Positions 1-5,873 are shown, numbered from the stretch's first letter. The stretch: DNA of 9,272 bases from Candidatus Latescibacterota bacterium (GCA_022825185.1 JAJDYK010000069.1:1-9272); one strand, 5' to 3'. Translations and numbers: made by a program. The notes: generated by a model not told the origin, from the letters alone.

Positions 1-237
1 GTCCTCGGGCAGATCCTCTTCTGCCTTGAGCCCCTCCTCCTGCTCGCGCAGTTCCTCCTCTTCCCCCTCCTCGCGCAGTTCGACGACCTCTTCGAGCAAG
101 GGGTTGAGTTCGAGTTGCTGCTTGACTTCCAGCGTCAAATCTAAGGTGGACATCTGCAACAGCCGCAGCGACTGGATGAGCTGCGGTGCCATCCTTTGCT
201 GGAGGCGCAAGCTGGTATTTTGCTCGGGACGAAGCAT
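1..237 (-). CDS. rpoN: RNA polymerase sigma-54 factor RpoN, N-terminal part (runs off window)
   Basis: Sigma-54 directs RNA polymerase to -24/-12 promoters that need an AAA+ activator for opening. Only the first 79 codons are present; the gene continues beyond base 1. The visible protein begins MLRPEQNTSLRLQQRMAPQL and continues through IQSLRLLQMSTLDL and QQLELNPLLEE (residues about 10-50). This is the glutamine- and leucine-rich region I that binds activator and core polymerase. Residues 51-79 are almost all Glu, Leu, Arg and Asp, fitting the variable acidic region II. The ATG at 237-235 is the natural start because region I begins about ten residues in; no clear Shine-Dalgarno precedes it, and the leader is AT-rich. 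Lying directly downstream of lptB is the classic order in diderm bacteria, which supports the call. The DNA-binding RpoN box is outside the window. Confidence 0.95.
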   Translation of the reverse strand, partial: MLRPEQNTSLRLQQRMAPQLIQSLRLLQMSTLDLTLEVKQQLELNPLLEEVVELREEGEEEELREQEEGLKAEEDLPED

Positions 238-253
238 TATAAATTATTGTAAA

Positions 254-297
254 TTAATTACTTAATGAAAATAACCTGCCCTGATAGTAGCTGTAAA
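254..297 (-). promoter_or_regulatory. Candidate rpoN promoter with near-palindromic AT-rich site
   Basis: The 101-nt gap between lptB and rpoN is much more AT-rich than the genes beside it. Reading on the minus strand, TTTACA (297-292) and TATTTT (273-268) are separated by 18 nt and could be -35 and -10 boxes; the -10 match is only moderate. Just downstream, at 265-254, lies TTAAGTAATTAA, which is one base away from a perfect 12-bp palindrome and would sit near the transcription start. The same core occurs before smc. This is inference from base patterns alone. Confidence 0.25.
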
Positions 298-338
298 AAC
301 AAGCCCGTGCGGCGCGAAAAGTCAAGGTGCAAACGCGC

Positions 339-1070
339 CTACCGATCGACCCGCCAACTAAAGCGCTCGCCGAGGTAGATGCGCCGCACCTGCTCGTTGG
401 CAATTAACTCTTCGGCTGTGCCCGCAGTTAAAATTTTGCCATCCACTAGGATATAGGCGCGCGCGGCGATCTCCAAGGTCTCGCGCACGTTGTGGTCGGT
501 AATCAGTACGCCGAGACCTCGGTTCCTTAGTTCGGCGATGATGTTTTGGATGTCTTCGACCGTGCGCGGATCAATACCGGCAAAAGGCTCGTCGAGGAGC
601 ATGTAGTGCGGCTCGCAAGCCAAGGCCCGCGCGATCTCGACCCGGCGCGTCTCGCCGCCCGAAAGCGTGTCAGCGCGCTGATTGGCGCGTTCTAGCAAGT
701 CCAACTCGGTTAGTAGTTGCCGCTGGCGCGCGGCGATGCGCGCCTTATTGAGCCCTTGCGCCTCCAATACGGCGCGAATGTTGTCAGCCACGCTCAACTT
801 GCGAAAGATGGAGGTCTCCTGCGGCAGGTAGCCAATGCCCATCTGCGCGCGGCGATACATCGGCAGCCCGGTGATATCCGCGTCGTTGAGCAAGATGCGG
901 CCTCCGTCCGGCGCGGCAAAGCCGACGATGCTGTGAAAGGTCGTAGTCTTGCCCGCGCCATTGGGGCCCAACAAGCCGACGACCTCCCCTGGCTCGACGC
1001 GGATGCTGACCTCGTCAACGACCGCTCTCCCCCCGTAGCGCTTGCTCAATGCGCGCGTTTCCAATGCCAC
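339..1070 (-). CDS. lptB: LPS export ABC transporter ATP-binding protein LptB
   Basis: LptB is the cytoplasmic ATPase that, with LptF and LptG, pulls lipopolysaccharide out of the inner membrane and pushes it along the periplasmic Lpt bridge. The 243-residue length is typical. Visible motifs in order are Walker A GPNGAGKT (residues 35-42), Q-loop YLPQ (81-84) followed by ETSIFRKL, signature LSGGE (136-140) with TRRVEIARAL, Walker B YMLLDE (156-161) with D-loop PFAGIDP, and the switch histidine in ITDHNVRET (H193). The YLPQETSIFRKLSV stretch and the ITDHNVRETL motif are characteristic of LptB rather than of other ABC ATPases. The start is GTG at 1070-1068, one base after the TAA of the upstream gene. 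A GAGGAG Shine-Dalgarno lies inside the end of that gene, so translation is probably coupled. lptF and lptG are not in this window. Confidence 0.97.
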   Translation of the reverse strand: MALETRALSKRYGGRAVVDEVSIRVEPGEVVGLLGPNGAGKTTTFHSIVGFAAPDGGRILLNDADITGLPMYRRAQMGIGYLPQETSIFRKLSVADNIRAVLEAQGLNKARIAARQRQLLTELDLLERANQRADTLSGGETRRVEIARALACEPHYMLLDEPFAGIDPRTVEDIQNIIAELRNRGLGVLITDHNVRETLEIAARAYILVDGKILTAGTAEELIANEQVRRIYLGERFSWRVDR

Positions 1071-1071
1071 C

Positions 1072-2880
1072 TTACGGCTCCTCTGCGGGCGGATAGTAAC
1101 GGCCTTCGATCTCTGGCCCTACCCGCACTTCAGCCAGCGACCCTTCGGCAAAGCGGATATCCAATTCTTCGCCGCTGACCTCGTTGACGGAGACCTCTTC
1201 GTCCTCTTGCAGCCGCGTGACTAACTCGGCCGCGCCCTTTACCAAGGCACGGTGCAACCCCGCCGCGTCAAAGTACAGGGTCATCTGCTGCCCGCGAAAG
1301 CGATTGATCTCTTCGTTTTCGGCCCGGCGATGCGTCACGTCGGCTGCGGCACTCACTTCGACTCGCTCCAAGTCCCCATCGACCATAAAAACTTGTCCCC
1401 CTCGTCCCTCGATCCAGCTACGGCGGTCGCCCACCTCAATTTGGCCGCTCACTTGGCCAGGTATGGCGATCCATTCGACTTGGCTGTCTGCTAGGGCGAC
1501 GACCATGGAATCGGCCATCAGGCGGCTGTGGTAATCGCGCTCGCCGTCCCGTTCTTCCAGCACTACGCCCTCTGCGACCAGCACCCGCGTTGAATCTGCT
1601 TCGTATGCACCGCGCTCGGCTACAACCTCCAGCCCTTCGGCGCGCAGGGCAAAACCACCGGTCCCGGCCAACCGGCCCCGCACGAGATCGAACTGCAGCA
1701 CAGGGGCGGTGAGCACGAGTTCGCGCTGGCGCAGCGAGGGCGCGCCCCGCAGCCAGCCAGTCTCCTGCTCCAAGTCGAAAAAGAGCGAATCGCCGGCGAG
1801 CGAGCCGTCCAATTCGGGTGCCTTTAGCGCGATCGCGCCTTCGGCATGGACTTGACCGTCGCGCGTATAGCGGAGGGTTTGGGCCGTCAGCTCCCGCTCT
1901 CCGGCGCGCAAGACCACCCCGTCCTGCGCTGTCAGTTTCTGCTCGGAACGCGAATACGCCAACTGGCGCGCCTCGATCTGTCGCTCGCCCTGCACAAAGG
2001 TCGCTGGCTCCCCGAGGGCCTGCAATAGCGCTGAGCTGCGATCTTCCTCTACTTCTGCGGCCCGCAACTCGGCCTCCTCTTCTTGGTAGCGCACCTCACC
2101 TCGTGCCACTAGCCGCTGCTTTTCCGCATCCACCGCAACTTCGTCTGCCGCAAACTGCGCCAGCGAGTCGGCACCCTCGACTCCTCCGCTGAAGTCAAAG
2201 CGGCGGGCCTCGGGGAGAAAAGTGGCGCGCGGTCCGGTCAATCGCACGCCGTCGTAGCGGACCTCAACGCTGTCGTAGGCGATCTCTTGCACCCCTTCGA
2301 CGCGGCGGCTTTCCTCGCGCTGGGCACGCACCTCCATCATCACCCCATCCCGACCGCGCCAAAGTCCCTCGACGGCTTCCAAGGACCACGCATCCACGGC
2401 GAAATTGCTCGTCAGATTGCGGCCCCACTCCCGTCCCTCGCCGACTTCCACCCGCAATGTACCCGGAATGCGCAACTGCTCGTGCGCGTTTTCCCACAGC
2501 AGAGTATCGGACTGCACTTCTAGGCTATCCCCAGCGCGCAAAACCACGCCGCCAGCCAAGCCAAAGCGATCCCGCTTGTGCTCTAGCACCAAGCGCTCGG
2601 CCCGTAGCGTCGAAACGGCCTCGTCGGAGCGGAAAGCGACCTCCACGCCGCCGGTGGCTACTACCTGCTCTGACTTGGAAAATTCGCGCAAAGAATCGGC
2701 GCGGATCTCGATGCGATGGCCGGGGCGTCCTATCTCAATGTGCGCGTCCCATGCTTCCCCATCGACCTCGGGAATTTGCAGCGGCTCTTCGGGCACTTCT
2801 CCCGCACCGCAGGCCCAGAGCATAGCTCCGCAGCACCCGGCGCGAAAAAGCCGCGCTCTCCCCAGGAAAGCGCGGCCCAT
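1072..2880 (-). CDS. LptC/LptA-like (OstA-family) LPS-transport lipoprotein, probable fusion
   Basis: The protein is 602 residues, far longer than a usual LptC or LptA (about 180-200 residues each). The N-terminus has arginines, a short hydrophobic stretch and a lipobox-like LWAC (residues 21-24), so it is probably a lipoprotein, although Trp at -2 is unusual. Residues about 45-185 look like LptC: strand-rich, with a segment at 120-170 resembling the LptC C-terminal pattern (LLWENAHEQLRIPG, then a Gly/Asn/Leu strand pair). Residues about 195-597 are a chain of short beta-strand repeats (GVVLRAG occurs at 111-117 and again at 321-327) as expected for the OstA/LptA beta-jellyroll. The end, VEGRYYPP-like (IEGRYYPP, 591-598), resembles OstA-like proteins of the FCB group. 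It lies directly before lptB, where lptC and lptA normally sit. The ATG at 2880 was chosen because it leads straight into the signal sequence; upstream codons overlap pyrG and read as arginine-rich junk. Its role would be to bridge LPS across the periplasm. The family assignment is strong; the exact domain split is inferred. Confidence 0.82.
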   Translation of the reverse strand: MGRAFLGRARLFRAGCCGAMLWACGAGEVPEEPLQIPEVDGEAWDAHIEIGRPGHRIEIRADSLREFSKSEQVVATGGVEVAFRSDEAVSTLRAERLVLEHKRDRFGLAGGVVLRAGDSLEVQSDTLLWENAHEQLRIPGTLRVEVGEGREWGRNLTSNFAVDAWSLEAVEGLWRGRDGVMMEVRAQREESRRVEGVQEIAYDSVEVRYDGVRLTGPRATFLPEARRFDFSGGVEGADSLAQFAADEVAVDAEKQRLVARGEVRYQEEEAELRAAEVEEDRSSALLQALGEPATFVQGERQIEARQLAYSRSEQKLTAQDGVVLRAGERELTAQTLRYTRDGQVHAEGAIALKAPELDGSLAGDSLFFDLEQETGWLRGAPSLRQRELVLTAPVLQFDLVRGRLAGTGGFALRAEGLEVVAERGAYEADSTRVLVAEGVVLEERDGERDYHSRLMADSMVVALADSQVEWIAIPGQVSGQIEVGDRRSWIEGRGGQVFMVDGDLERVEVSAAADVTHRRAENEEINRFRGQQMTLYFDAAGLHRALVKGAAELVTRLQEDEEVSVNEVSGEELDIRFAEGSLAEVRVGPEIEGRYYPPAEEP

Positions 2881-2905
2881 TGAGACGATTGTACCGCCCA
2901 CCGAA

Positions 2906-4696
2906 CTAGGAGGCCGCCGCCTGCCCCTCCTCATGGCTTGCAATCTCCTGTTGGTAGGCCAGCGCGGCCTCGACAAACCCGGCAAACAGAGGTGAAGGAT
3001 TGTCCATCCGCGACTTGAACTCGGGATGGGCTTGGGTGGCGATGAAGAAGCGATGATCCGGCAACTCGATAAACTCCATCAAGCGAGTGCCATCTACGCG
3101 GCGGTGATACCCCGAAAAGACCAACCCCTCCTCTTCGAGCAGTTCGACGAAGCGGGGCGAGACCTCGTAGCGATGGCGGTGGCGCTCTAGGGCGACTTTG
3201 TCGCGCTCCAGCATGACCAAGCCAACGCGGAACGCTTGGTCGGGATTGGCCAGCAGTTGTTCGATCCGGCGGGCGTCTTCGTCGAGGCGACCCGACGCTT
3301 CGTAAATCTGGAGGACGCGGCTGTCGCTTTTGAACACCGCGGCGTATGCGCCCAAGCGCATGCTGCCACCGTAGCGGTTTTCCTCTAGCGCGCTCTTTTG
3401 CTCGGCGTCTTGGACGCAGATGACCTGCCACTCGGAATCCGCGTCGAACTCTTCGGAAGTAGCCTCGGCAATCCCGGCGACATTGCGGGCGTATTCAACC
3501 ACGGCGAGCTGTAAGCCGTAGCACAGGCCCAAATAGGGGATGTTGTGTTCGCGGGCGTAGCCAATGGCCGCAATCACGCCTTCGGCTCCCCCCGCGCCAA
3601 AAGCCCCAGGGACGATAATGCCGTCGAATTCGTCGAGCGCGGCCAGTTCCATTTCGCCGCGCTCAAACTGATGGCCGTCAATCCAAGTGATCTCGACCCG
3701 TGCATCCGACGCCACACCAGCGTGGATCAGCGACTGATTGACCGAGATGTACGAGTCCGTGAGCTGAAAATCGCCCGTGGCCACGTATTTGCCTACCATG
3801 GCCACGCGGACACACTGGCGCGGATGCCGACTGCGCTTGACCAATTCCCGCCAAGGCCGCCAGTCTGGAGTCTTCTTGGGCGTGCAGCCGAGCCGGCTGA
3901 GGATCTTCTCGCCGAGCCTCTCTTTTTCCAAAACCAGCGGGATATTGTAAATCGTCTCCGAGTCCGGGGCCGAAATGATGTGGTCGTAGGGCACGTTGGC
4001 CCCGATCTGGATCTTTTTCTTGCGCACCTCGTCGGTGGCGGTCTCGGCGCGACAGACGATGAAGTCGGGAAAAATACCGTGCTCGCTGAGCATGCGAATG
4101 GCCTGCTGCGTGGGCTTGGTCTTCATTTCGCCGACGTGTGGAGGTATGGGCAGATAGGTGATTAGCAGGTGCGCAAAGTGCTCCTCACCCAAGTCGCGCT
4201 CCAAGGTCTTTACGGCGAAGAGGAACGGCTCATTTTCATAGTCGCCGACAATGCCGCCGATCTCGACCAGCACGATGTCGTAGCCCGCGCCCGCTTCCTG
4301 TAAGCGGCGGGTGATCTCGTCCGTAATGTGGGGGATCGGCTGCACGGTCTCGCCGAGGTATTCGCCGCGGCGCTCGCGCTCGATGACCGTGTGGTAAATC
4401 TGCCCGGTGGTCAGGTTGTTGGAACGCGGCAGGTCCAACCCCAAGAAGCGCTCATAGTTGCCCAAATCCTGATCGATTTCGCCGCCGTCGTCCGTCACCC
4501 ACACCTCGCCGTGCTCGGTGGGCCGCATGGTGCCGGCGTCGTAGTTGATATACGGATCGATCTTGACGGCGGTGGTGCTGTACCCGTATTGCTGCAGAAT
4601 TTTGCCGATGGAAGCGGTGGTCAAGCCCTTGCCCACGCCGCTTATCACGCCGCCGGTCACGACGACGTATTTGGGGCCTTTGTATTCTGTGGCCAC
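2906..4696 (-). CDS. pyrG: CTP synthase (glutamine-hydrolysing)
   Basis: CTP synthase aminates UTP to CTP using ATP and glutamine. The 596-residue protein has an N-terminal synthetase domain (about 1-285) with the P-loop GGVISGVGKGL (15-25, Lys23), the DGGEIDQDLGNYERF metal/nucleotide region (71-84) and VEIGGIVGDYENEPF (144-158). The C-terminal class I glutamine amidotransferase domain (about 295-585) has the nucleophile Cys392 in PYLGLCYG and the His557/Glu559 pair in TQAHPEF. The start is GTG at 4696-4694, with GGAG about 9 nt upstream and the family's N-terminal spacing. Three things are unusual: the lid loop reads GAFGAGGAEG (364-373), lacking the usual Arg; the usual GDIES motif is GDYEN; and about 32 extra residues sit before ERHRHRYEV (504-512), which explains most of the excess over the 545-residue E. 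coli enzyme. CTP also feeds CMP-Kdo synthesis for LPS, consistent with the downstream lpt genes. Confidence 0.97.
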   Translation of the reverse strand: MATEYKGPKYVVVTGGVISGVGKGLTTASIGKILQQYGYSTTAVKIDPYINYDAGTMRPTEHGEVWVTDDGGEIDQDLGNYERFLGLDLPRSNNLTTGQIYHTVIERERRGEYLGETVQPIPHITDEITRRLQEAGAGYDIVLVEIGGIVGDYENEPFLFAVKTLERDLGEEHFAHLLITYLPIPPHVGEMKTKPTQQAIRMLSEHGIFPDFIVCRAETATDEVRKKKIQIGANVPYDHIISAPDSETIYNIPLVLEKERLGEKILSRLGCTPKKTPDWRPWRELVKRSRHPRQCVRVAMVGKYVATGDFQLTDSYISVNQSLIHAGVASDARVEITWIDGHQFERGEMELAALDEFDGIIVPGAFGAGGAEGVIAAIGYAREHNIPYLGLCYGLQLAVVEYARNVAGIAEATSEEFDADSEWQVICVQDAEQKSALEENRYGGSMRLGAYAAVFKSDSRVLQIYEASGRLDEDARRIEQLLANPDQAFRVGLVMLERDKVALERHRHRYEVSPRFVELLEEEGLVFSGYHRRVDGTRLMEFIELPDHRFFIATQAHPEFKSRMDNPSPLFAGFVEAALAYQQEIASHEEGQAAAS

Positions 4697-4717
4697 GTTG
4701 TGCGCTCCTTCGAGCTG

Positions 4718-4758
4718 CCCAAACAAAGAAGCGGCGACAGTGCGCTGCCTCCGCTTCT
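4718..4758 (-). terminator. Terminator- or attenuator-like hairpin between gatC and pyrG
   Basis: Read on the minus strand, starting 6 nt after the gatC stop codon, AGAAGCGG (4758-4751) pairs perfectly with CCGCTTCT (4734-4727). Inside, GGCAG pairs with CTGTC (one G-U), leaving a CGCA tetraloop and a single A/G mismatch between the two stems. The tail is TTGTTT, a modest U-tract. There is little room for a full promoter between this hairpin and the pyrG GTG at 4696, so it may act as a partial terminator or attenuator for pyrG rather than as a complete stop. Alternatively it only separates or stabilises the two messages. Confidence 0.55.
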
Positions 4759-4764
4759 CAATAG

Positions 4765-5052
4765 TCAATCGATAATTCTCGGAACTTTGAAGTAATCCTC
4801 TTGGCGCTGCGGGGCCGCGGCGACGATTTCGGCCGCGGCGGGAAAGGACGCTGCCTCGTCGCGGCGAAACGCGTTGGTAAGGGGCAGCACATGGGACGTT
4901 GGCTCTACGCCCGTGGTGTCTAGCTCGTTGAGCGTGTCCATGTAGCGCAAGATGCGGTTGAGTTCCCCTGCTAGCCTTTCTTCCTCTGCGGGCGAAAAGC
5001 GCAACCGCGCTAACTCGGCGACCCCGTGAACCTCTTCTATAGTAACCGCCAT
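4765..5052 (-). CDS. gatC: Asp-tRNA(Asn)/Glu-tRNA(Gln) amidotransferase subunit GatC
   Basis: GatC is the small subunit that wraps around and stabilises GatA in the GatCAB complex, which converts mischarged Glu-tRNA(Gln) and/or Asp-tRNA(Asn) to the amidated forms. The 95-residue length is typical. The family pattern is clear: an N-terminal helix with VAELARLRFSPAEEERL (11-27), a second helix ELNRILRYMDTLNELDT (30-46), the linker GVEPTSHVLPL (48-58), and the C-terminal EDYFKVPRIID (85-95) which ends on the usual (F)-VP motif. The ATG at 5052 fits the family start; only a poor Shine-Dalgarno is visible. It is the first gene of the minus-strand block. gatA and gatB are not adjacent here: the next gene upstream points the other way. 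Confidence 0.94.
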   Translation of the reverse strand: MAVTIEEVHGVAELARLRFSPAEEERLAGELNRILRYMDTLNELDTTGVEPTSHVLPLTNAFRRDEAASFPAAAEIVAAAPQRQEDYFKVPRIID

Positions 5053-5070
5053 AGGTGAACTTCGAACTTA

Positions 5071-5104
5071 AAATAAAAAAGACGGGGCTGGCTGCGCCGA
5101 CCCC
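5071..5104 (-). terminator. Intrinsic-terminator-like hairpin in the gatC leader
   Basis: On the minus strand, GGGGTCGGC (5104-5096) can pair with GCCAGCCCC (5092-5084) around a GCA loop. This gives nine positions with one T-G wobble and one C-A mismatch. After a 3-nt spacer comes TTTTTTATTT (5080-5071). The shape is that of a Rho-independent terminator on the minus strand, yet no minus-strand gene lies upstream within the window, and gatC starts only 18 nt downstream. It could be a leader attenuator for gatC, or the end of a short unannotated transcript. On the plus strand there is no U-tract, so it does not work that way round. Confidence 0.5.
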
Positions 5105-5160
5105 TTCCACGTCGCAAAACAGTGTTAAATATCACGCATCGCCAAAAGCAGCGCAAGGGC

Positions 5161-5189
5161 TTGTAGCGGGGCATTTCAATGCCTATACT
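5161..5189 (+). promoter_or_regulatory. Candidate sigma-70-type promoter for the DUF2203 gene
   Basis: TTGTAG (5161-5166) and TATACT (5184-5189) are separated by exactly 17 nt. The -10 box matches consensus at five of six positions, the -35 at three. Transcription would begin about 5196, leaving a leader of some 37 nt with AAGGT shortly before the ATG at 5233. The spacer holds the palindrome listed separately. Confidence 0.45.
5170..5183. repeat. Perfect 14-bp palindrome GGCATT-TC-AATGCC (operator candidate)
   Basis: GGCATT and AATGCC are perfect inverted copies around a 2-bp centre. The site fills the 3' part of the spacer of the promoter candidate and abuts its -10 box, the position where a dimeric repressor or a MerR-type activator would bind. 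The two arms have a loop too short for a stable RNA hairpin, so a DNA-binding role is more likely than an RNA role. The binding protein is unknown. Confidence 0.4.
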
Positions 5190-5232
5190 TTGCCGCATGA
5201 CAAGCAAACAACGCTCATCCTAATAAGGTCCC

Positions 5233-5721
5233 ATGACGCGCAAGGCATTTACCATTGAAGAGGCCAACGCCAAACTGCCTCAGCTAGAAGACGCGCTCCA
5301 GCGCCTAGAGGTCAAGAAGGGAGCCGTCCGCTATCACGACCAGCAGTTGCAAATTCTCGACGCGCTCTGGGGCCAAGCGGTCACCCGCAGCACCAACCCC
5401 GACCGCGATGCCTTCGACCAGCACCGTCGCCGCGTCAATGACCTAATCATCGACATCAAGCGCATCGTCGCCGAAGAAATTATCTCCGAAGGCATCCGTT
5501 TCCCGGTCGGCGGCCTTGAACGCGGCCTTCTCGACTTCCCCACCACCTACCAAGGCCGCTGGGTGCTGTTGTGCTGGCAGCGCGGCGAACCCCAAGTCGC
5601 CTACTGGCACGAACTGAATGCCGGGTACGCCGGTCGCCAAGAGATCACTGCCGAGCACATCATTGCCATGGGCAAGGAAGACGACCCTGCCACGGTCGAT
5701 GATTCGGCACTGGACTTCTGA
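5233..5721 (+). CDS. DUF2203 family protein
   Basis: A 162-residue soluble protein without signal peptide or membrane segment. It matches the DUF2203 pattern: an N-terminal FTIEEANAKLPQLE (6-19), a long helical stretch with many charged residues (about 20-86), and then the conserved core IRFPVGGLERGLLDFP (88-103), GRWVLLCWQRGEP (108-120) and YWHELNAGYAGRQEI (124-138). The tail (148-162) is acidic. The biochemical function of this family is not established and I do not infer one. The ATG at 5233 has AAGGT five to six bases upstream and is followed by the expected family N-terminus. TGA is followed immediately by an in-frame TAG. It is divergent from gatC and 152 nt upstream of smc, with which it may be co-transcribed. 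Confidence 0.88.
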   Translation: MTRKAFTIEEANAKLPQLEDALQRLEVKKGAVRYHDQQLQILDALWGQAVTRSTNPDRDAFDQHRRRVNDLIIDIKRIVAEEIISEGIRFPVGGLERGLLDFPTTYQGRWVLLCWQRGEPQVAYWHELNAGYAGRQEITAEHIIAMGKEDDPATVDDSALDF

Positions 5722-5735
5722 TAGCGGCAAGTGCC

Positions 5736-5768
5736 TTGACAGCGTTTCTCGTTTTTAAGTACTTAAAA
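5736..5768 (+). promoter_or_regulatory. Possible smc promoter with perfect 16-bp AT-rich palindrome
   Basis: A consensus TTGACA lies at 5736-5741. No good -10 box follows at the ideal distance; TACTTA at 5760-5765 (18-nt spacer) is the best. Overlapping that place, 5753-5768 reads TTTTAAGTACTTAAAA, a perfect palindrome of 16 bp. A -35 match plus an overlapping palindrome suggests a regulated promoter for smc, but a promoter has not been shown and the AT-rich sequence could be chance. Confidence 0.35.
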
Positions 5769-5771
5769 TGA

Positions 5772-5791
5772 ATGGCTTTCCCCTGAGCCAT
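5772..5791 (+). repeat. Short inverted repeat in the smc leader
   Basis: ATGGCT (5772-5777) and AGCCAT (5786-5791) are perfect inverted copies around an 8-nt loop. No U-tract follows, so it is not a convincing terminator. It may form a weak hairpin in the smc leader. From here to the smc start the leader is strikingly rich in C and T and shows no gene. Confidence 0.3.
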
Positions 5792-5873
5792 CACCCGCTT
5801 CTCTAGCATCGCCCGTACCTCACCCTCTCCCCCAGCGGAGCGCCCCTCCCCAGCGCCCGGCAGGAGCTAGACC

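Noticed and set aside
26..265. 79-residue Ser-rich plus-strand frame opposite rpoN
   Set aside because: Antisense to the conserved RpoN region I; the serine runs are only the complement of glutamate-rich codons.
295..339. Inverted repeat GGCGCG/CGCGCC after lptB as an intrinsic terminator
   Set aside because: The loop is 17 nt and the T-run (299-295) is 11 nt away from the stem, too far for a normal terminator.
2881..2985. Longer start for the lptC/lptA gene at 2985
   Set aside because: It overlaps the end of pyrG and adds an arginine-rich stretch before the signal sequence; the ATG at 2880 leads directly into the lipoprotein-like N-terminus.
1818..2995. Several plus-strand open frames opposite the lptC/lptA gene
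   Set aside because: Low-complexity Pro/Arg/Ser/Ala-rich translations typical of antisense frames in GC-rich DNA, while the minus-strand frame reads as a coherent beta-strand protein next to lptB.
3545..4795. Plus-strand open frames opposite pyrG (206 and 155 residues)
   Set aside because: Antisense to the clearly conserved CTP synthase; the translations have no recognisable domain.
4697..5110. Longer pyrG reading frame beginning at 5110 (138 extra residues)
   Set aside because: The extension overlaps all of gatC in another frame, is arginine-rich with no recognisable pattern, and the GTG at 4696 has a proper Shine-Dalgarno and gives the family N-terminus.
5055..5258. 67-residue plus-strand frame in the gatC/DUF2203 gap
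   Set aside because: It crosses the hairpin, the promoter candidate and the DUF2203 start, has no ribosome binding site and no recognisable sequence.
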